From Sphingomonas jeddahensis (GTDB lineage: Bacteria; Pseudomonadota; Alphaproteobacteria; Sphingomonadales; Sphingomonadaceae): 64,000 nt of DNA. Within the stretch, counting starts at the first letter, position 1, and the number at the start of each line of letters is the position of its first letter. Positions 8,210-18,124 of this stretch are shown here, one piece after another. The position numbers were made by a program, and so were the translations under genes. The DNA is taken from positions 1 through 64,000 of the forward strand of contig NZ_MPSB01000002.1 of assembly GCF_001981525.1 (NCBI RefSeq). The letters are read 5' to 3'. Under the pieces are notes generated by a model that searched no databases, was not told where the DNA came from, and saw nothing but the letters and a program-made list of their open reading frames with translations.

Positions 8210-9514
8210 TCAGACGGCAACCGCTGTCGATACTCGCCCATCATGCCCGAAGATCCGCAGGTACCGCTCGATCTCCATCGGTTGACCCGTCGCCTTGTGG
8301 GGGTTGTCGGACAACTTCACGGCCGGACGTCCGTTGGCGCTGGTGACCTTGGCGACAAGCGAGATCGGCTCCAGCCCGTCCCCACCCGCCGGATCGCAGC
8401 CGCGGAAATCGTTGGTGAGATTGGTTCCCCAGCCGAAGCTCATCCGAACTCTACCTTGGAAATGCCGATAGGTAGCCTCGATGCTGTCCACATCCATCCC
8501 GTCGGAGAAGATCAGCAGCTTTTCGCCCGTGTCGCGCCCGTGCGCCTGCCACCAGTCGATGATCTGCTCGCCGCCCGCAATGGGCGGCATCGAGTCAGGC
8601 CGGAATCCCGTCCAATCGGCAAGCCAGTCGGGGGCGCCTCGCAGGAAGGCAGTCGTGCCGAACGCGTCCGGGAGGGCGATCAGCAAATTGCCGTCATAAT
8701 GCCCACTCCATTCCTCCAGCACGCGGTATGGCGCAGCCGCTACGCCGGCATCATCATCGGCGAGCGCGGCCAGTACCATGGGCAATTCGTGCGCGTTGGT
8801 GCCGATCGCCTCCAGATCATTGTCCATCGCGAGCAGCACATTTGAACTGCCGATGAAGCGATCACCCAGTCCTTCCTTCAGCGCCTCTACGCACCAGCGC
8901 TGCCACAGAAAACCGTGGCGCCGGCGTGTGCCGAAGTCCGAAATCCTGAGGTCCGGAATATGGCGTAGCCGCTCGACCTTTTCCCAAAGCTTGGCCTTTG
9001 CGCGCGCATAAAGAACGTCGAGTTCGAATCTCCCCTTGTTCTTGAGGGCAGCGCGCGAGCGGAGTTCATTGACGATCGCCAGCGCCGGGATCTCCCACAT
9101 AGTGGTGTTCGTCCAAAGCCCATGGAAGTGCAACTCAAACTGGCCATCGACCTCGCGCAGATCATACTCGGGGAGTCGGAAGTCAGTGAGCCATGCTATG
9201 AACTCTGGCGCAAACATCCGCCGCTTTCCATAGAAGCTGTTTCCGGCAAGCCAGATCAGTTCCTTCTTAGAAAATCGCACCGTTCGGGCGTGATCTAGTT
9301 GCTCGCGAAGCTCATCCTCATCGATGACTTCGGCTAAGCGCACCGACCTGCTCCGATTGATTAAGGAAAAGGTCGCGGTTACGTCGGGATGCTGATGCCA
9401 TATCAGTTGCAGCATCAGCAGTTTGTAGAAGTCGGTGTCCAGCAGGCTACGCACCACCGGATCGAGCCGCCAGCCATGATTGTAAACGCGTGTGGCGATG
9501 TCGGGAACAGGCAT
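8210..9514 (-). CDS. pncB: Nicotinate phosphoribosyltransferase
   Basis: This enzyme makes nicotinate mononucleotide from nicotinate and PRPP with ATP, the first step of NAD salvage (Preiss-Handler pathway). The N-terminus contains [18 protein letters not shown], the family's LTDxYKxxM motif. Later come [16 protein letters not shown], the catalytic-loop region [21 protein letters not shown], and [14 protein letters not shown] near the PRPP phosphate site. I chose the ATG at 9514 (434 residues, about the usual length). An in-frame ATG at 9592 would add 26 residues that do not resemble the family. Neither start has a clear Shine-Dalgarno. Confidence 0.94.
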   Translation of the reverse strand: MPVPDIATRVYNHGWRLDPVVRSLLDTDFYKLLMLQLIWHQHPDVTATFSLINRSRSVRLAEVIDEDELREQLDHARTVRFSKKELIWLAGNSFYGKRRMFAPEFIAWLTDFRLPEYDLREVDGQFELHFHGLWTNTTMWEIPALAIVNELRSRAALKNKGRFELDVLYARAKAKLWEKVERLRHIPDLRISDFGTRRRHGFLWQRWCVEALKEGLGDRFIGSSNVLLAMDNDLEAIGTNAHELPMVLAALADDDAGVAAAPYRVLEEWSGHYDGNLLIALPDAFGTTAFLRGAPDWLADWTGFRPDSMPPIAGGEQIIDWWQAHGRDTGEKLLIFSDGMDVDSIEATYRHFQGRVRMSFGWGTNLTNDFRGCDPAGGDGLEPISLVAKVTSANGRPAVKLSDNPHKATGQPMEIERYLRIFGHDGRVSTAVAV

Positions 9515-9691
9515 GATCGGTTCAAACACCGGCACAGAAGCAAAGTGTCCACCGAAAGGCGCATCGGTCAGGTCGTCAGCGGGCGGCAGCAATCAAGAAT
9601 ACCCGCGCATCCGATCATTCAATCGCTGACGCCGAGCACGTACCAACTCAGGAGCGGGGCCGCCGCATGTGCCGCCCCGCTCCGGTGAGGC

Positions 9692-12151
9692 TCAGAACCG
9701 CACGCGCCCCGTCACACCATATAGCCGCGGCTGGCCCAGGAACGCGCCATAGGTTCCCGATTGCAGCGGCTGATCGACGATCACCTGGTAGTAATCAGAG
9801 TTGGTCAGGTTCTGCGCCCAGACCTCCAGCGTCCATGCCTCGTTCGCCGGCTCGATCCCGATCCGGGTGTTGAGCACCGCGAACGGCTGCTGCACCTTGA
9901 GCGGATCGAGGTTGGATCCGGTATTGTAGCTCGATGACCATTTCAGTGACGCGGACGCCAGGAAGTTGAAGTCGTCGTTGATCGGCTGCTTGGACGTGAA
10001 CCCGCCCGTTACGTTCCACTTCGCCGCATAAGGCAGCTGGTTGCCCGACAGGCGCGTCAGGTTCGGCAGCGGCGGCGGGAAATCGCCGAACCTGGTGTCG
10101 GCATAGGTCGCGCCGGCGTTCAGCGTCAGCCCCTGGATGCCGGTGTTGAACAGGAAGTCGACGTCCACGCCCTTCGACGTCACCTTGGGGATCGACGTCA
10201 CCACGAAGCTGACGCCGGTGTAGGTGTTCAGCTGGAACCCTTCATAGGTCTGGTAGAAGCCGGCGATGTTCGCCAGCAGCCGCCGGTTCAGAAGCGTCGC
10301 CTTGGCGCCGATCTCGTAGCTTTCCACCGTCTCGGTTGCGAAGCTCGTATCCGGGTTGATCACCCCCGGCGCCAGCCTCGCGCGATCGAGATTGAAGCCG
10401 CCCGATTTGAACCCATTCGCGTAGGAGCCATAGGCCATCAACGCCGGCGAGAAGCGATATTGCACCTTCGCCGATCCCGCCCAGCGGTTCTCCGGCCGCC
10501 GCTGCCGCGTCGTCACATCGTTGAACGCTGGGTCCGCCGTCGGCGAGCAGAGCGCGCTCAGCGCCGCGCCAGTCAGGTTGCGCGCGATCGCTGCGGCGCA
10601 GGCATTGCCGGGCGCGCTGTTCTGGTACAGCGAGGTCACCCGCTTCACCTCGTCGGTGTAGCGCAGCCCCAGCGTCAGATCGAGGCCCTCGGCCAGCGTC
10701 AGCGTATGATCGGTGAAGATCGCCAGCGACGATGCGCGGTGCCGGTGATAATCGTTCTGCCCGTTATTCGGCAGGAAGTTGCTCCCCACCGGCAGCCCCG
10801 TCAGCGCCGACACCGCGTTGGGATTGCGCCCGCCCGACAGCAACAACCCGAAATAGGGTTCGAAGGCCGTCCCAAAATTGGTGTTCTGCCGGCTCTCCAG
10901 CCGTTCGTCCGCATAGAAGATGCCGAGGATCGAGTTCAGCCGCTCGCTATTGTACGCCAGCCGTACTTCCTGCGAGAACACCTTGAACTGGTTCGTGTTG
11001 CCGTCCGAATTGCGATACCAGATGTCGGCCGACGAATAATCCACATCCACGCCGCTGTTCGACTTATAATAGCGATAGGCGCTGATCGACGTCAGGTTGA
11101 ACGCCTCGCCCAGCTCCCAATCGATCTGTGCCGAGACGCCGCGGTCGCGGATGCGGAAATCGGTCGGACGGTTGGCATAGGTCACGCGGTCGAACGGCTT
11201 GCCGTTGCGCAGCGTCCCCTCGTCAGCCGCCAGCGCATCGACCAAGGCACCGGTCGGCCCCGGGATGCTCGGTGCGTTGACGCAGCAATCCTCGTCACGC
11301 TCGGACCAGTCCCCGATCAAGCGAACGTCGATGGTATCGGTCGGCCGGACGAGGAGCTGCGCGCGCACCGTCCAGTTGTTCTCATTGTCCGCACGGTCGC
11401 TGGTGCGCGGCCCAGCGCCGGTGCGCACTTTCCAGAAGCCGTCGCGCTCGCGCTTCAACGCGAAGATCCGCCCCGCCACCGTATCGCCGATCAGCCCGCC
11501 GGTTGCCGCGCCCGACACCGTCCAGGCGTTGTAGTTGCCGTAGCTGCCGACGAACTCGGCTGACGGATTGAAGCTTGGCGCCGCGGTGACGACGTTGATC
11601 ACGCCCGCCGACATATTCTTGCCGAACAAGGTCGATTGCGGCCCCTTCAGCACCTCGACTCGCTCCAGCTCACCCAGATCACCGAACGCCACACCGCTTC
11701 GTGCGCGATATACGCCGTCGACGATCGTCCCGACTGAGCTCTCCAGCCCCGGATTATCACCCACCGTGCCGACGCCACGGATACGAATCGATGTCTGTGC
11801 TGGGCTGGTTGAGGAGGTGACGTTGAGGCCGGGCGTGATCGTCTGCAAATCCTTGATGTCGCGGACGCCGGCATCCTCCAATTGCTGCTGGCTCAGCACC
11901 GACACCACGATCGGCACATCCTGCAACCTTTGCTCGCGCTTCTGCGCGGTCACGATGATCTCGCCGACTTCGCTGCCGCTTTGAGCACCTCGCGTATCGG
12001 CGGCCGCGGCCGGAGTGCCCGGTTCTGCGGCACTATCAACCCCCTGATCCGCCGCGCCGGACGGGGTCGCCGAGGCCGCGTCCTGGGCGGCCGCGGTTTG
12101 AGCGGCAAGACTGGCCACGGCCAGCGCGAGTACGGACGCAGTGATACGCAT
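9692..12151 (-). CDS. TonB-dependent outer-membrane receptor (trehalase-linked)
   Basis: An 819-residue outer-membrane transporter. Signal peptide: MRITASVLALAVASLAAQTAAA. The TonB-box/plug start is EIIVTAQKREQRLQDVPIVV, and the plug continues with the VEVLKGPQSTLFGKN motif. A beta-barrel of repeated aromatic-ended strands follows, ending with the C-terminal VTGRVRF (terminal Phe), as needed for barrel assembly. A GAGGAAG Shine-Dalgarno lies about 8 nt upstream. It is 128 bp downstream of the trehalase gene on the same strand, so trehalose or a trehalose-containing oligosaccharide is a reasonable substrate guess. Sphingomonads have dozens of paralogues and the substrate cannot be read from the sequence. 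Confidence 0.92.
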   Translation of the reverse strand: MRITASVLALAVASLAAQTAAAQDAASATPSGAADQGVDSAAEPGTPAAAADTRGAQSGSEVGEIIVTAQKREQRLQDVPIVVSVLSQQQLEDAGVRDIKDLQTITPGLNVTSSTSPAQTSIRIRGVGTVGDNPGLESSVGTIVDGVYRARSGVAFGDLGELERVEVLKGPQSTLFGKNMSAGVINVVTAAPSFNPSAEFVGSYGNYNAWTVSGAATGGLIGDTVAGRIFALKRERDGFWKVRTGAGPRTSDRADNENNWTVRAQLLVRPTDTIDVRLIGDWSERDEDCCVNAPSIPGPTGALVDALAADEGTLRNGKPFDRVTYANRPTDFRIRDRGVSAQIDWELGEAFNLTSISAYRYYKSNSGVDVDYSSADIWYRNSDGNTNQFKVFSQEVRLAYNSERLNSILGIFYADERLESRQNTNFGTAFEPYFGLLLSGGRNPNAVSALTGLPVGSNFLPNNGQNDYHRHRASSLAIFTDHTLTLAEGLDLTLGLRYTDEVKRVTSLYQNSAPGNACAAAIARNLTGAALSALCSPTADPAFNDVTTRQRRPENRWAGSAKVQYRFSPALMAYGSYANGFKSGGFNLDRARLAPGVINPDTSFATETVESYEIGAKATLLNRRLLANIAGFYQTYEGFQLNTYTGVSFVVTSIPKVTSKGVDVDFLFNTGIQGLTLNAGATYADTRFGDFPPPLPNLTRLSGNQLPYAAKWNVTGGFTSKQPINDDFNFLASASLKWSSSYNTGSNLDPLKVQQPFAVLNTRIGIEPANEAWTLEVWAQNLTNSDYYQVIVDQPLQSGTYGAFLGQPRLYGVTGRVRF

Positions 12152-12280
12152 CGTTCTTCCTCTCCCATTCCCTGATCGGACGCTTGCCGCGCCTCTGTTT
12201 TTCCGATCGCAAAACGTCGGCTAGGCAGGTGATGAACGAAGCGCACAGAATGTCACCTGCCTTTCCTGTCAGGCTCGGCT

Positions 12281-13834
12281 TTATATGTCCGGAAAGTGCT
12301 CGAGGATCGCGCTTGTCACTCCGTTGGTCCAACCGAAGCCATCCTGGGTCGGATATTCACCGCCACCGCCTGGCTTCCGCTCCTCCACGTCGTATTTTTC
12401 CAGCATCTTGCCCGTCTCGGCGTAAGTGGTTGCGACCGTCTCCAACCACCGCTTCGCGATTTCGCGTGCAAGCTCGCCTTGGCCGCCACGCTCTAATCCG
12501 GCGATCGCAACCCATTGCAGCGGCGCCCAGCCGTTGGGTGAGTCCCATTGCTGCCCCGTGCGGATCGGCGTCGTCCGCAGCCCACCGGCAGCCAGCAGTT
12601 CATGCCGCGCCGTTGCTGCCACCGCACGGGCCTGCTGCGGCGAGGCGGCACCGGCGAACAGCGGAAACAGCATCGCCGCCGACACCCGCCCGGTTTCCTT
12701 GCCGGTCGCCCGGTCCCAATCGGCGTAACGTCCTTCCTCCGCGATCCAGAAGTATCGGTCCAGCGCGGCCCGGCGCTTCGCCGCCAGCTTCGTGAACTCG
12801 GCCGCGCCCAGCCGATCTCCGACAGCCACGGAACGCTTCGCGATCGCCTCTTCCATCATCAGCATCAGGCTGTTGAGATCGACTGGCACGATGTCGGTGG
12901 TGCGGATCGAGGCGAGGCGGCGCGGATCGTCGAGCCACCTGCTGCTAAAATCCCAGCCGCTCTCCGCGCCGGCACGCAGATGACGGTACATAACCTCAGA
13001 CGAACGCGCGGGATCCTCTTTGGCGGTGATCACATCCTCCGCGAAAGATTCGTCACGCGGCAGAGGACGGTCATCCCAATACCGATTGAGCAAGGTGCCG
13101 TCCGGCATTCGCACGACACGGGCACATGCCCCCGTCGCATCCAGGCAGGATGCGCCCTTCATCCAATAGGCATATTCCCTCTTCAGCGCTGCTAGCCGCC
13201 TGGCGGCGAGTGCCGTGTCCGTGTCCTTCGAGAGGTCCAGCATCAGCGCATAGAAAGGCGGCTGCGAGCGTCCGAGATAATAGCTGCGCATACCATTCGG
13301 TACATGCCCGTAGCGCTCGATCGTGTCGGTGAAATTCGCCAGCATCGATTCGACCAGTGGTTGCTGCCCATCGACGGCAAGCCCAAGCATCGTGAAGTAG
13401 CTGTCCCAATAATATATCTCGCGGAAGCGCCCACCCGGAACCACATAAGGGTGCCGCATTGGCAGCAGCGACGATCCTGCCGCCGCCTTGTCCGGCTGGC
13501 GTACCAGCATTGGCCAGAGATTGCGGATATGCTTGCGAAGGTCCGCCTCGCCGCGGTCGTTGACGCCAGGAACCGTGAAATTGGCCAGAACGAAAGAGCG
13601 CAGCGCCTCGGGCGTACTGGGCTGTTCGCGTCGGTAATCCGCCATGATCGCGCCGGCCGCACGCTTCGGCGCCGCGTCCGCGAAGGTCTTCCCGTCAGGA
13701 AAAAGCCGCCCAGTCTGCACCGCACGGAACAGATCGCCATACAGGTCCGCGGGAGATTGCTGCGCCACCAGGGGCTTGGAGAGCAACACCGAGGCGACTG
13801 CCGACGCCCACACCACCGATTGCCAAAGCTTCAT
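12281..13834 (-). CDS. treA: Secreted alpha,alpha-trehalase, GH37
   Basis: A 517-residue glycoside hydrolase family 37 enzyme that splits trehalose into two glucose molecules. Both family signatures are present: PGGRFREIYYWDSYF (residues about 136-150) and QWDSPNGWAPLQW (about 429-441). The glycine-rich loop GGGGEYPTQDGFGWTNG near the C-terminus is also typical. The N-terminal hydrophobic run ending in LLSKPLVAQQ is a signal peptide, so the enzyme is periplasmic (TreA-like rather than cytoplasmic TreF). A GAGGGG Shine-Dalgarno is present. Together with the TonB receptor downstream it suggests uptake and periplasmic hydrolysis of trehalose. No sugar transporter or regulator is adjacent. Confidence 0.94.
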   Translation of the reverse strand: MKLWQSVVWASAVASVLLSKPLVAQQSPADLYGDLFRAVQTGRLFPDGKTFADAAPKRAAGAIMADYRREQPSTPEALRSFVLANFTVPGVNDRGEADLRKHIRNLWPMLVRQPDKAAAGSSLLPMRHPYVVPGGRFREIYYWDSYFTMLGLAVDGQQPLVESMLANFTDTIERYGHVPNGMRSYYLGRSQPPFYALMLDLSKDTDTALAARRLAALKREYAYWMKGASCLDATGACARVVRMPDGTLLNRYWDDRPLPRDESFAEDVITAKEDPARSSEVMYRHLRAGAESGWDFSSRWLDDPRRLASIRTTDIVPVDLNSLMLMMEEAIAKRSVAVGDRLGAAEFTKLAAKRRAALDRYFWIAEEGRYADWDRATGKETGRVSAAMLFPLFAGAASPQQARAVAATARHELLAAGGLRTTPIRTGQQWDSPNGWAPLQWVAIAGLERGGQGELAREIAKRWLETVATTYAETGKMLEKYDVEERKPGGGGEYPTQDGFGWTNGVTSAILEHFPDI

Positions 13835-14129
13835 CGTCGCCCCTCGTCAGATGGAGCCGGCATGCCGAGCGAAGCTCAGGGACACAAGCCGGCGACTGGA
13901 TGAGCGCGCTTAACGCGCTCACCAACACCTCTGGAGCGCACCGTTCGCCACACTGGCGCCTCCTACAGGCGTGTGCCTCGAACTATGCCCGTTCCAAGAC
14001 GTGCCGCGCGTTTGATAGAAACCTTGGCTCCGCCCATTCTTGATCCGCTCAGATAACTTATGATCAGCGTTCATCGCCAGCGAGCTGCCGATCGCCCGGA
14101 TGAAGACAGCCGTCCCGATCGAGCCCGCC
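13835..14129. other. Intergenic region with hairpin
   Basis: This 295-bp stretch lies between the thioesterase stop and the trehalase start. I see no gene. It carries a perfect 7-bp stem hairpin at 13902-13920 (GAGCGCG/CGCGCTC), about 70 bp upstream of the trehalase start codon. The region should contain the trehalase promoter; no operator is recognisable. Confidence 0.5.
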
Positions 14130-14915
14130 CTACCGTCGTTCGATCAGCAGTGATTGTACCGCGCTGCCGAACCAACCGCGGCTGTCACCCAGCCGTGTCA
14201 TCGCCAGCCCCGCCCCATCTTCACCCAGCCACGTTTCCGCGTCGGAGAATATCCACTCGCCCTCCGGCGCACGTGCGAGGCTGACGGTGAGGTCGGCATT
14301 GAGGAACGTCCATGCGTCGAACGGCAGCATTGGCGCAATGCCGTTGGAGAAATCCGCAACCGCCATGGCGCGGGTCACCGGTGTCTGCGGCTCGCCCGCG
14401 ATCAGCGCCCGATGCTGGCGAAACCACATCTTGCCCGGCCCTAATTGCCCGAACCCGCCGCGAATGCGCCGCATGTCGAAGTTGGCGCCGAAATTGACGC
14501 CGGGGGGAAGATCGCGCTGGAATTGCGTGTCGGGTGCTACGTCCTCGGGCGACCCCGGCCCGCCTGCAATTCCGGCGCCTCTGGGGAGCGGCTCGTCGGC
14601 GATCCGCACGCGCAGCACGATCCCGCGCGTCACTTCCTTGCCCGCGTGGAGCAGTCGCACTTGGACGAGCTGGATCTTGCGCCCGTCGCGGATCACTTCA
14701 GTCTCCACCTCCAGCCGGTCGACCGGCACGGGACGCAGCAGCTCCACGGTCACGCGCGCGACGCGCATCGGCCCGGCGGTCGGCACCTGCTCCGCCGCCC
14801 AGGCGACGAGTGCCGAGGGCGCGCCGCCATGCTGCAAATCGGGATGCCACGGGCCCGCGGCATAACGGCTCGCGACAAACCCTGCGCCATCGCGCACGAA
14901 GATGGCATCGGTCAT
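14130..14915 (-). CDS. Acyl-CoA thioesterase family protein (hotdog fold)
   Basis: A 261-residue protein of the TesB-like thioesterase family. The N-terminus has PWHPDLQHGGAPSALVAWAAE (HGG loop around residues 28-32). Next comes the strand pair MRVARVTVELLRPVPVDRLEVETEVIRDGRK, the usual central segment of double-hotdog acyl-CoA thioesterases. The second half (MWFRQHRALIAGEPQTPVTRAM) matches the C-terminal hotdog of the same family. Substrates would be acyl-CoA thioesters, chain length unknown. GGGGGAG lies 6 nt upstream of the ATG. It is 89 bp downstream of the acyl-CoA dehydrogenase on the same strand and probably in one transcription unit with it. Confidence 0.82.
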   Translation of the reverse strand: MTDAIFVRDGAGFVASRYAAGPWHPDLQHGGAPSALVAWAAEQVPTAGPMRVARVTVELLRPVPVDRLEVETEVIRDGRKIQLVQVRLLHAGKEVTRGIVLRVRIADEPLPRGAGIAGGPGSPEDVAPDTQFQRDLPPGVNFGANFDMRRIRGGFGQLGPGKMWFRQHRALIAGEPQTPVTRAMAVADFSNGIAPMLPFDAWTFLNADLTVSLARAPEGEWIFSDAETWLGEDGAGLAMTRLGDSRGWFGSAVQSLLIERR

Positions 14916-15004
14916 TCAGGCTCCCCCACAAGCAAGGCGTCGGGGAACGGTCTTATTCCCCAACGCCCCGCCTGTCGCCTCTCGGTTACGCCAGCTCTGG
15001 CGGA

Positions 15005-16249
15005 TCAGTGTAGGGCCAGTTCGTTGCGCCCGACCACCATGTGGTGCACCTCGTCGGGGCCATCGGCGAAGCGCAAGTGGCGCACATCGGCGTAGAGCTC
15101 GGCAAGCGGTGTGAACTGGCTCATGCCATAGGCGCCGTGGATCTGGATCGCCTGGTCGATGATCTGGCAGGTCTTCTCGGGCACCATCGCCTTCACCATG
15201 CTTACCCAGACGCGCGCCTCGCGGTTGCCCAGCACGTCCATCGCTTTGGCAGCCTTCAGCACCATCAGCCGCATCGCCTCTATCTCGATCCGCGCGCGGC
15301 TGACGAGCTCGATGTTCTTGCCCAGCATGATCAGCGAGCGGCCGAAGGCCTCGCGCGACGTGCCGCGCTTCACCATCAGGTCGAGCGCGACCTCGGCCTT
15401 GCCGATCGTGCGCATGCAATGGTGGATGCGCCCCGGCCCCAGGCGAACCTGCGAGATCTCGAAGCCGCGCCCTTCGCCCAGCAGGATGTTCTCGCGCGGC
15501 ACGCGTACGTTGTTGAAGCGCAAGTGCATGTGCCCGCGCGGCGCATGGTCCTTGCCGAACACCTCCATCGCGCCGAGGATTTCGACGCCGGGCGCGTCCA
15601 TCGGCACCAGGATCTGCGATTGCTGCTGTGACGACGGCGCGTCGGGATTGGTGCGCACCATGGTGATCATCACCTTGCAGCGCGGATCGCCGGCGCCCGA
15701 GATATAGTGCTTCTCGCCGTTGATGACCCATTCGTCGCCTTCAAGGCGCGCTGCGCAACGCACGTTCTTCGCGTCGGACGAGGCGACGTCAGGCTCGGTC
15801 ATCGCGTAGGCCGAGCGAATCTCGCCGGCGAGCAGCGGCTCGAGCCACTGCTTCTTCTGCTCGGGCGTCCCGACACGCTCCAGCACTTCCATGTTGCCGG
15901 TATCGGGCGCCGAGCAGTTGAGCGCCTCGGAAGCAAGCGGCGATTTGCCGAGTTCGGCGGCGATATAGGCATAGTCGAGGTTGGACAGCCCCTCGCCTGT
16001 CTCGGCGTTGGGCAGGAAGAAATTCCACAGGCCCGCGGCCTTCGCCTTGTCCTTGGCGCCCTGCAGCAGTTCGAGCTGTTCCGGCGCGAAGCTCCAGCGA
16101 TCCTGGCGCTCTTCGCCGAGCCGCTCGAACTCCGGGTAGATCGGATCGACATGGTCGCGGATGAACGCCTTCACCGCCTCGAACAGAGGACGAACGCCCT
16201 CCGACATGCGCAGATCGTCGAGTTCGGGGATCGTGAAGATGTTCGACAT
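15005..16249 (-). CDS. Acyl-CoA dehydrogenase family protein
   Basis: An FAD enzyme that introduces a 2,3-double bond into acyl-CoA. Recognisable features are YAMTEPDVASSDAKN (FAD/substrate-binding signature), the GDEWVINGEKHYISGAGDP block, and the C-terminal IQIHGAYGMSQFTPLAELYADVR segment typical of the family. The long N-terminus with WNFFLP resembles the ACAD10/11-like subgroup found in actinobacteria and alphaproteobacteria. The ATG at 16249 (MSNIFTIPEL) is chosen because AGGTGGG lies 7 nt upstream; the ATG at 16333 adds 28 unrelated residues. Length is then 414 aa. It is upstream of the thioesterase gene and next to a LysR regulator. Confidence 0.92.
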   Translation of the reverse strand: MSNIFTIPELDDLRMSEGVRPLFEAVKAFIRDHVDPIYPEFERLGEERQDRWSFAPEQLELLQGAKDKAKAAGLWNFFLPNAETGEGLSNLDYAYIAAELGKSPLASEALNCSAPDTGNMEVLERVGTPEQKKQWLEPLLAGEIRSAYAMTEPDVASSDAKNVRCAARLEGDEWVINGEKHYISGAGDPRCKVMITMVRTNPDAPSSQQQSQILVPMDAPGVEILGAMEVFGKDHAPRGHMHLRFNNVRVPRENILLGEGRGFEISQVRLGPGRIHHCMRTIGKAEVALDLMVKRGTSREAFGRSLIMLGKNIELVSRARIEIEAMRLMVLKAAKAMDVLGNREARVWVSMVKAMVPEKTCQIIDQAIQIHGAYGMSQFTPLAELYADVRHLRFADGPDEVHHMVVGRNELALH

Positions 16250-16349
16250 GGCAAGCCCACCTAATGCTGAAGACCCTGGTTGGTAACGCGGCTCCGGCCA
16301 TCGGCGGTAATGATCTTCTCCAATCGGCGCCATGAGCGCGGTTCATGAC

Positions 16350-17288
16350 CTATCCGCTCGCGATCTGCTCCCGAACAAGCTGGCGTAGCCAGATATTACC
16401 GGGGTCCCGCTCGGCCACCGGATGCCACAGCAACTGCAGCGGCCGCGGTGCGATCTCGAATGGGAGCGGCAGGACTTGGTTGTCGGCGACCGGCAGCAAT
16501 GCCGCCGCATGCGTGCCCAGCAACGTCAGGATGAGGTCGGATTGCGCGACGATCTGCCACGCGGACCAGATATTCTGGCATCGAATCGCGACGCGCCGCC
16601 TCTCGCCCAACGCTACCAGCCCCTCGTCTTCCAGACCGGGCCCGGAGGGCCGCGGAGAGGCCTGTACGTGATCGGCGGCAAGATAGGTCGAAAGGTCGAT
16701 CGCTCCGGCGATGCGCGGGTGTTTACGGCGCACCGCCACCACCATTGTGTCGGTCTGCAATGCGGTCGCACGCAGCCCCGCGGTGGCGTTGCTGGCAACG
16801 TCGATCGCAAGGTCGAGTTCGCCGCGTGCCAGTGCTTCGGCCACCTCGCTTCGGCGGAAATTGACGCTCGCCACGGTCACGCCCGGCGCGTCGCGCACCG
16901 CCTGCGCCACGATCCCGGCGAATACCCGAGCCTCGTTCGCTTGGCGGAGCCCGATGCGAAAGGCGCGGATCGACGTCTGCTGATCAAACCGCCCGGCCGC
17001 GACCAGCGCCTGCTCCACCCCTTGCAACGCGTCCCGCACCGGATCGATGATCGATCGTGCCAACGCTGTCGGCACGATCATATTACCCACCCGCACGAAC
17101 AATTCGTCATCAAAGGCGACACGCAGCCGCGCCAGCGAGTGACTGATCGCTGACTGCGACAGATGCAGGTGCCGCGCGGCCGCCGTCACCCCGCCCTGCG
17201 TGTAGATCGCCTCGAAGGTGCCGAGCAGGTTTAAATCGATGCGGCTGATCGGCCTTATCGTTTCTCTCCCATGGGGTCGCCGCGCCAC
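16350..17288 (-). CDS. LysR-family transcriptional regulator
   Basis: The N-terminal winged HTH reads IDLNLLGTFEAIYTQGGVTAAARHLHLSQSAISHSLARLR, a textbook LysR (LTTR) DNA-binding domain. It is followed by a periplasmic-binding-protein-like effector domain. Length of 312 residues from GTG 17288 is normal; longer in-frame extensions read as an alternative frame of the flavin reductase gene and are unlikely. The gene overlaps the flavin reductase stop by 34 nt, so the two may be translationally linked. It probably controls the adjacent acyl-CoA genes. Effector unknown. Confidence 0.88.
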   Translation of the reverse strand: MARRPHGRETIRPISRIDLNLLGTFEAIYTQGGVTAAARHLHLSQSAISHSLARLRVAFDDELFVRVGNMIVPTALARSIIDPVRDALQGVEQALVAAGRFDQQTSIRAFRIGLRQANEARVFAGIVAQAVRDAPGVTVASVNFRRSEVAEALARGELDLAIDVASNATAGLRATALQTDTMVVAVRRKHPRIAGAIDLSTYLAADHVQASPRPSGPGLEDEGLVALGERRRVAIRCQNIWSAWQIVAQSDLILTLLGTHAAALLPVADNQVLPLPFEIAPRPLQLLWHPVAERDPGNIWLRQLVREQIASG

Positions 17289-17905
17289 GCCGGATCGAAC
17301 GTCGGCCGCTTCATGGTAAAAGTATTGCTGTTGCGCAAATACGTGCCTGCACCATGCATCCGGCCGATCAGCAGCATCGCCGCGGTGTCGATGTGCAGCT
17401 TGTCGGGATCCGTGATGAACTCGTTTCGGATGTGCGTCACCACGATCTCGCCGACCGCGATCACTTGTCGCGGCCCGATCTCGAGCAGCTCCCGCCTGAT
17501 GCATTCGAAGCTCACCGGCGCGGTGGCGATCAGCGGGGGCACCACGCGCTCGGCCGGCGTGGTCGCGATGCCGGCATAGTCGATCTCGCTCACGTCGCGC
17601 GGCGCGTCGACGCACGACTGGTTCATCGCCTCAGCGTCGTTCTCGGATACGAGGTTCACGACGAACTCGCCCGTCTCAATGATGTTGGTGGCGGTATCCT
17701 TGTTCGTGCCGCTCGCGTCCTTGAGCAAACCGAGCACCAGCAGGGGCGGATCGTCACCCATCGCGTTGAAGAAGCTGTAGGGCGCGGCATTGACCACGCC
17801 GTTGGTGCCCCGCGTCGTCACCCAGGCAATGGGCCGCGGCGTTACGGTGGAAACGAGCAGCTTGTAGCGCTGCCGCGGCGGCAGATCGGCCATGACGAAT
17901 TTCAT
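17255..17905 (-). CDS. Flavin reductase family protein (FMN-binding split barrel)
   Basis: A 216-residue protein from the ATG at 17905 (MKFVMADLPPRQRYKLL). Motifs TPRPIAWVTT and NAAPYSFFNAMGDDPPLLVLGL are the flavin-reductase-like FMN-binding signature. The FECIRRELLEIGPRQVIAVGEIV segment is also typical. Members reduce FMN or FAD with NAD(P)H or act in aromatic and acyl breakdown. A GGTGGG sequence lies about 11 nt upstream. The first gene of a minus-strand run with the LysR regulator, it is divergent from the acyl-CoA synthetase, with 219 bp between them. An ATG further upstream at 18160 gives 85 extra residues that do not resemble the family. Confidence 0.86.
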   Translation of the reverse strand: MKFVMADLPPRQRYKLLVSTVTPRPIAWVTTRGTNGVVNAAPYSFFNAMGDDPPLLVLGLLKDASGTNKDTATNIIETGEFVVNLVSENDAEAMNQSCVDAPRDVSEIDYAGIATTPAERVVPPLIATAPVSFECIRRELLEIGPRQVIAVGEIVVTHIRNEFITDPDKLHIDTAAMLLIGRMHGAGTYLRNSNTFTMKRPTFDPAWRGDPMGEKR

Positions 17906-18124
17906 GGCCCAGCCGTCCCACCAAATTCGTTCAAAGGAAAGAGATCCGACGGTGATTTGCCCCACCGTTGCCTCGCCAAAGCACGCATTCGAACCGCAGG
18001 AGGCCACCTCTGGATGCTCGCGCGGCCAGCGTTCGATGTGGCCGGATGCCTTTTGACCCGCCGTTGAAAGCGTGGAGAGATGATGTACACTCGGTCCTTG
18101 CCTGCGCGAGACAGGAGAGGATGA

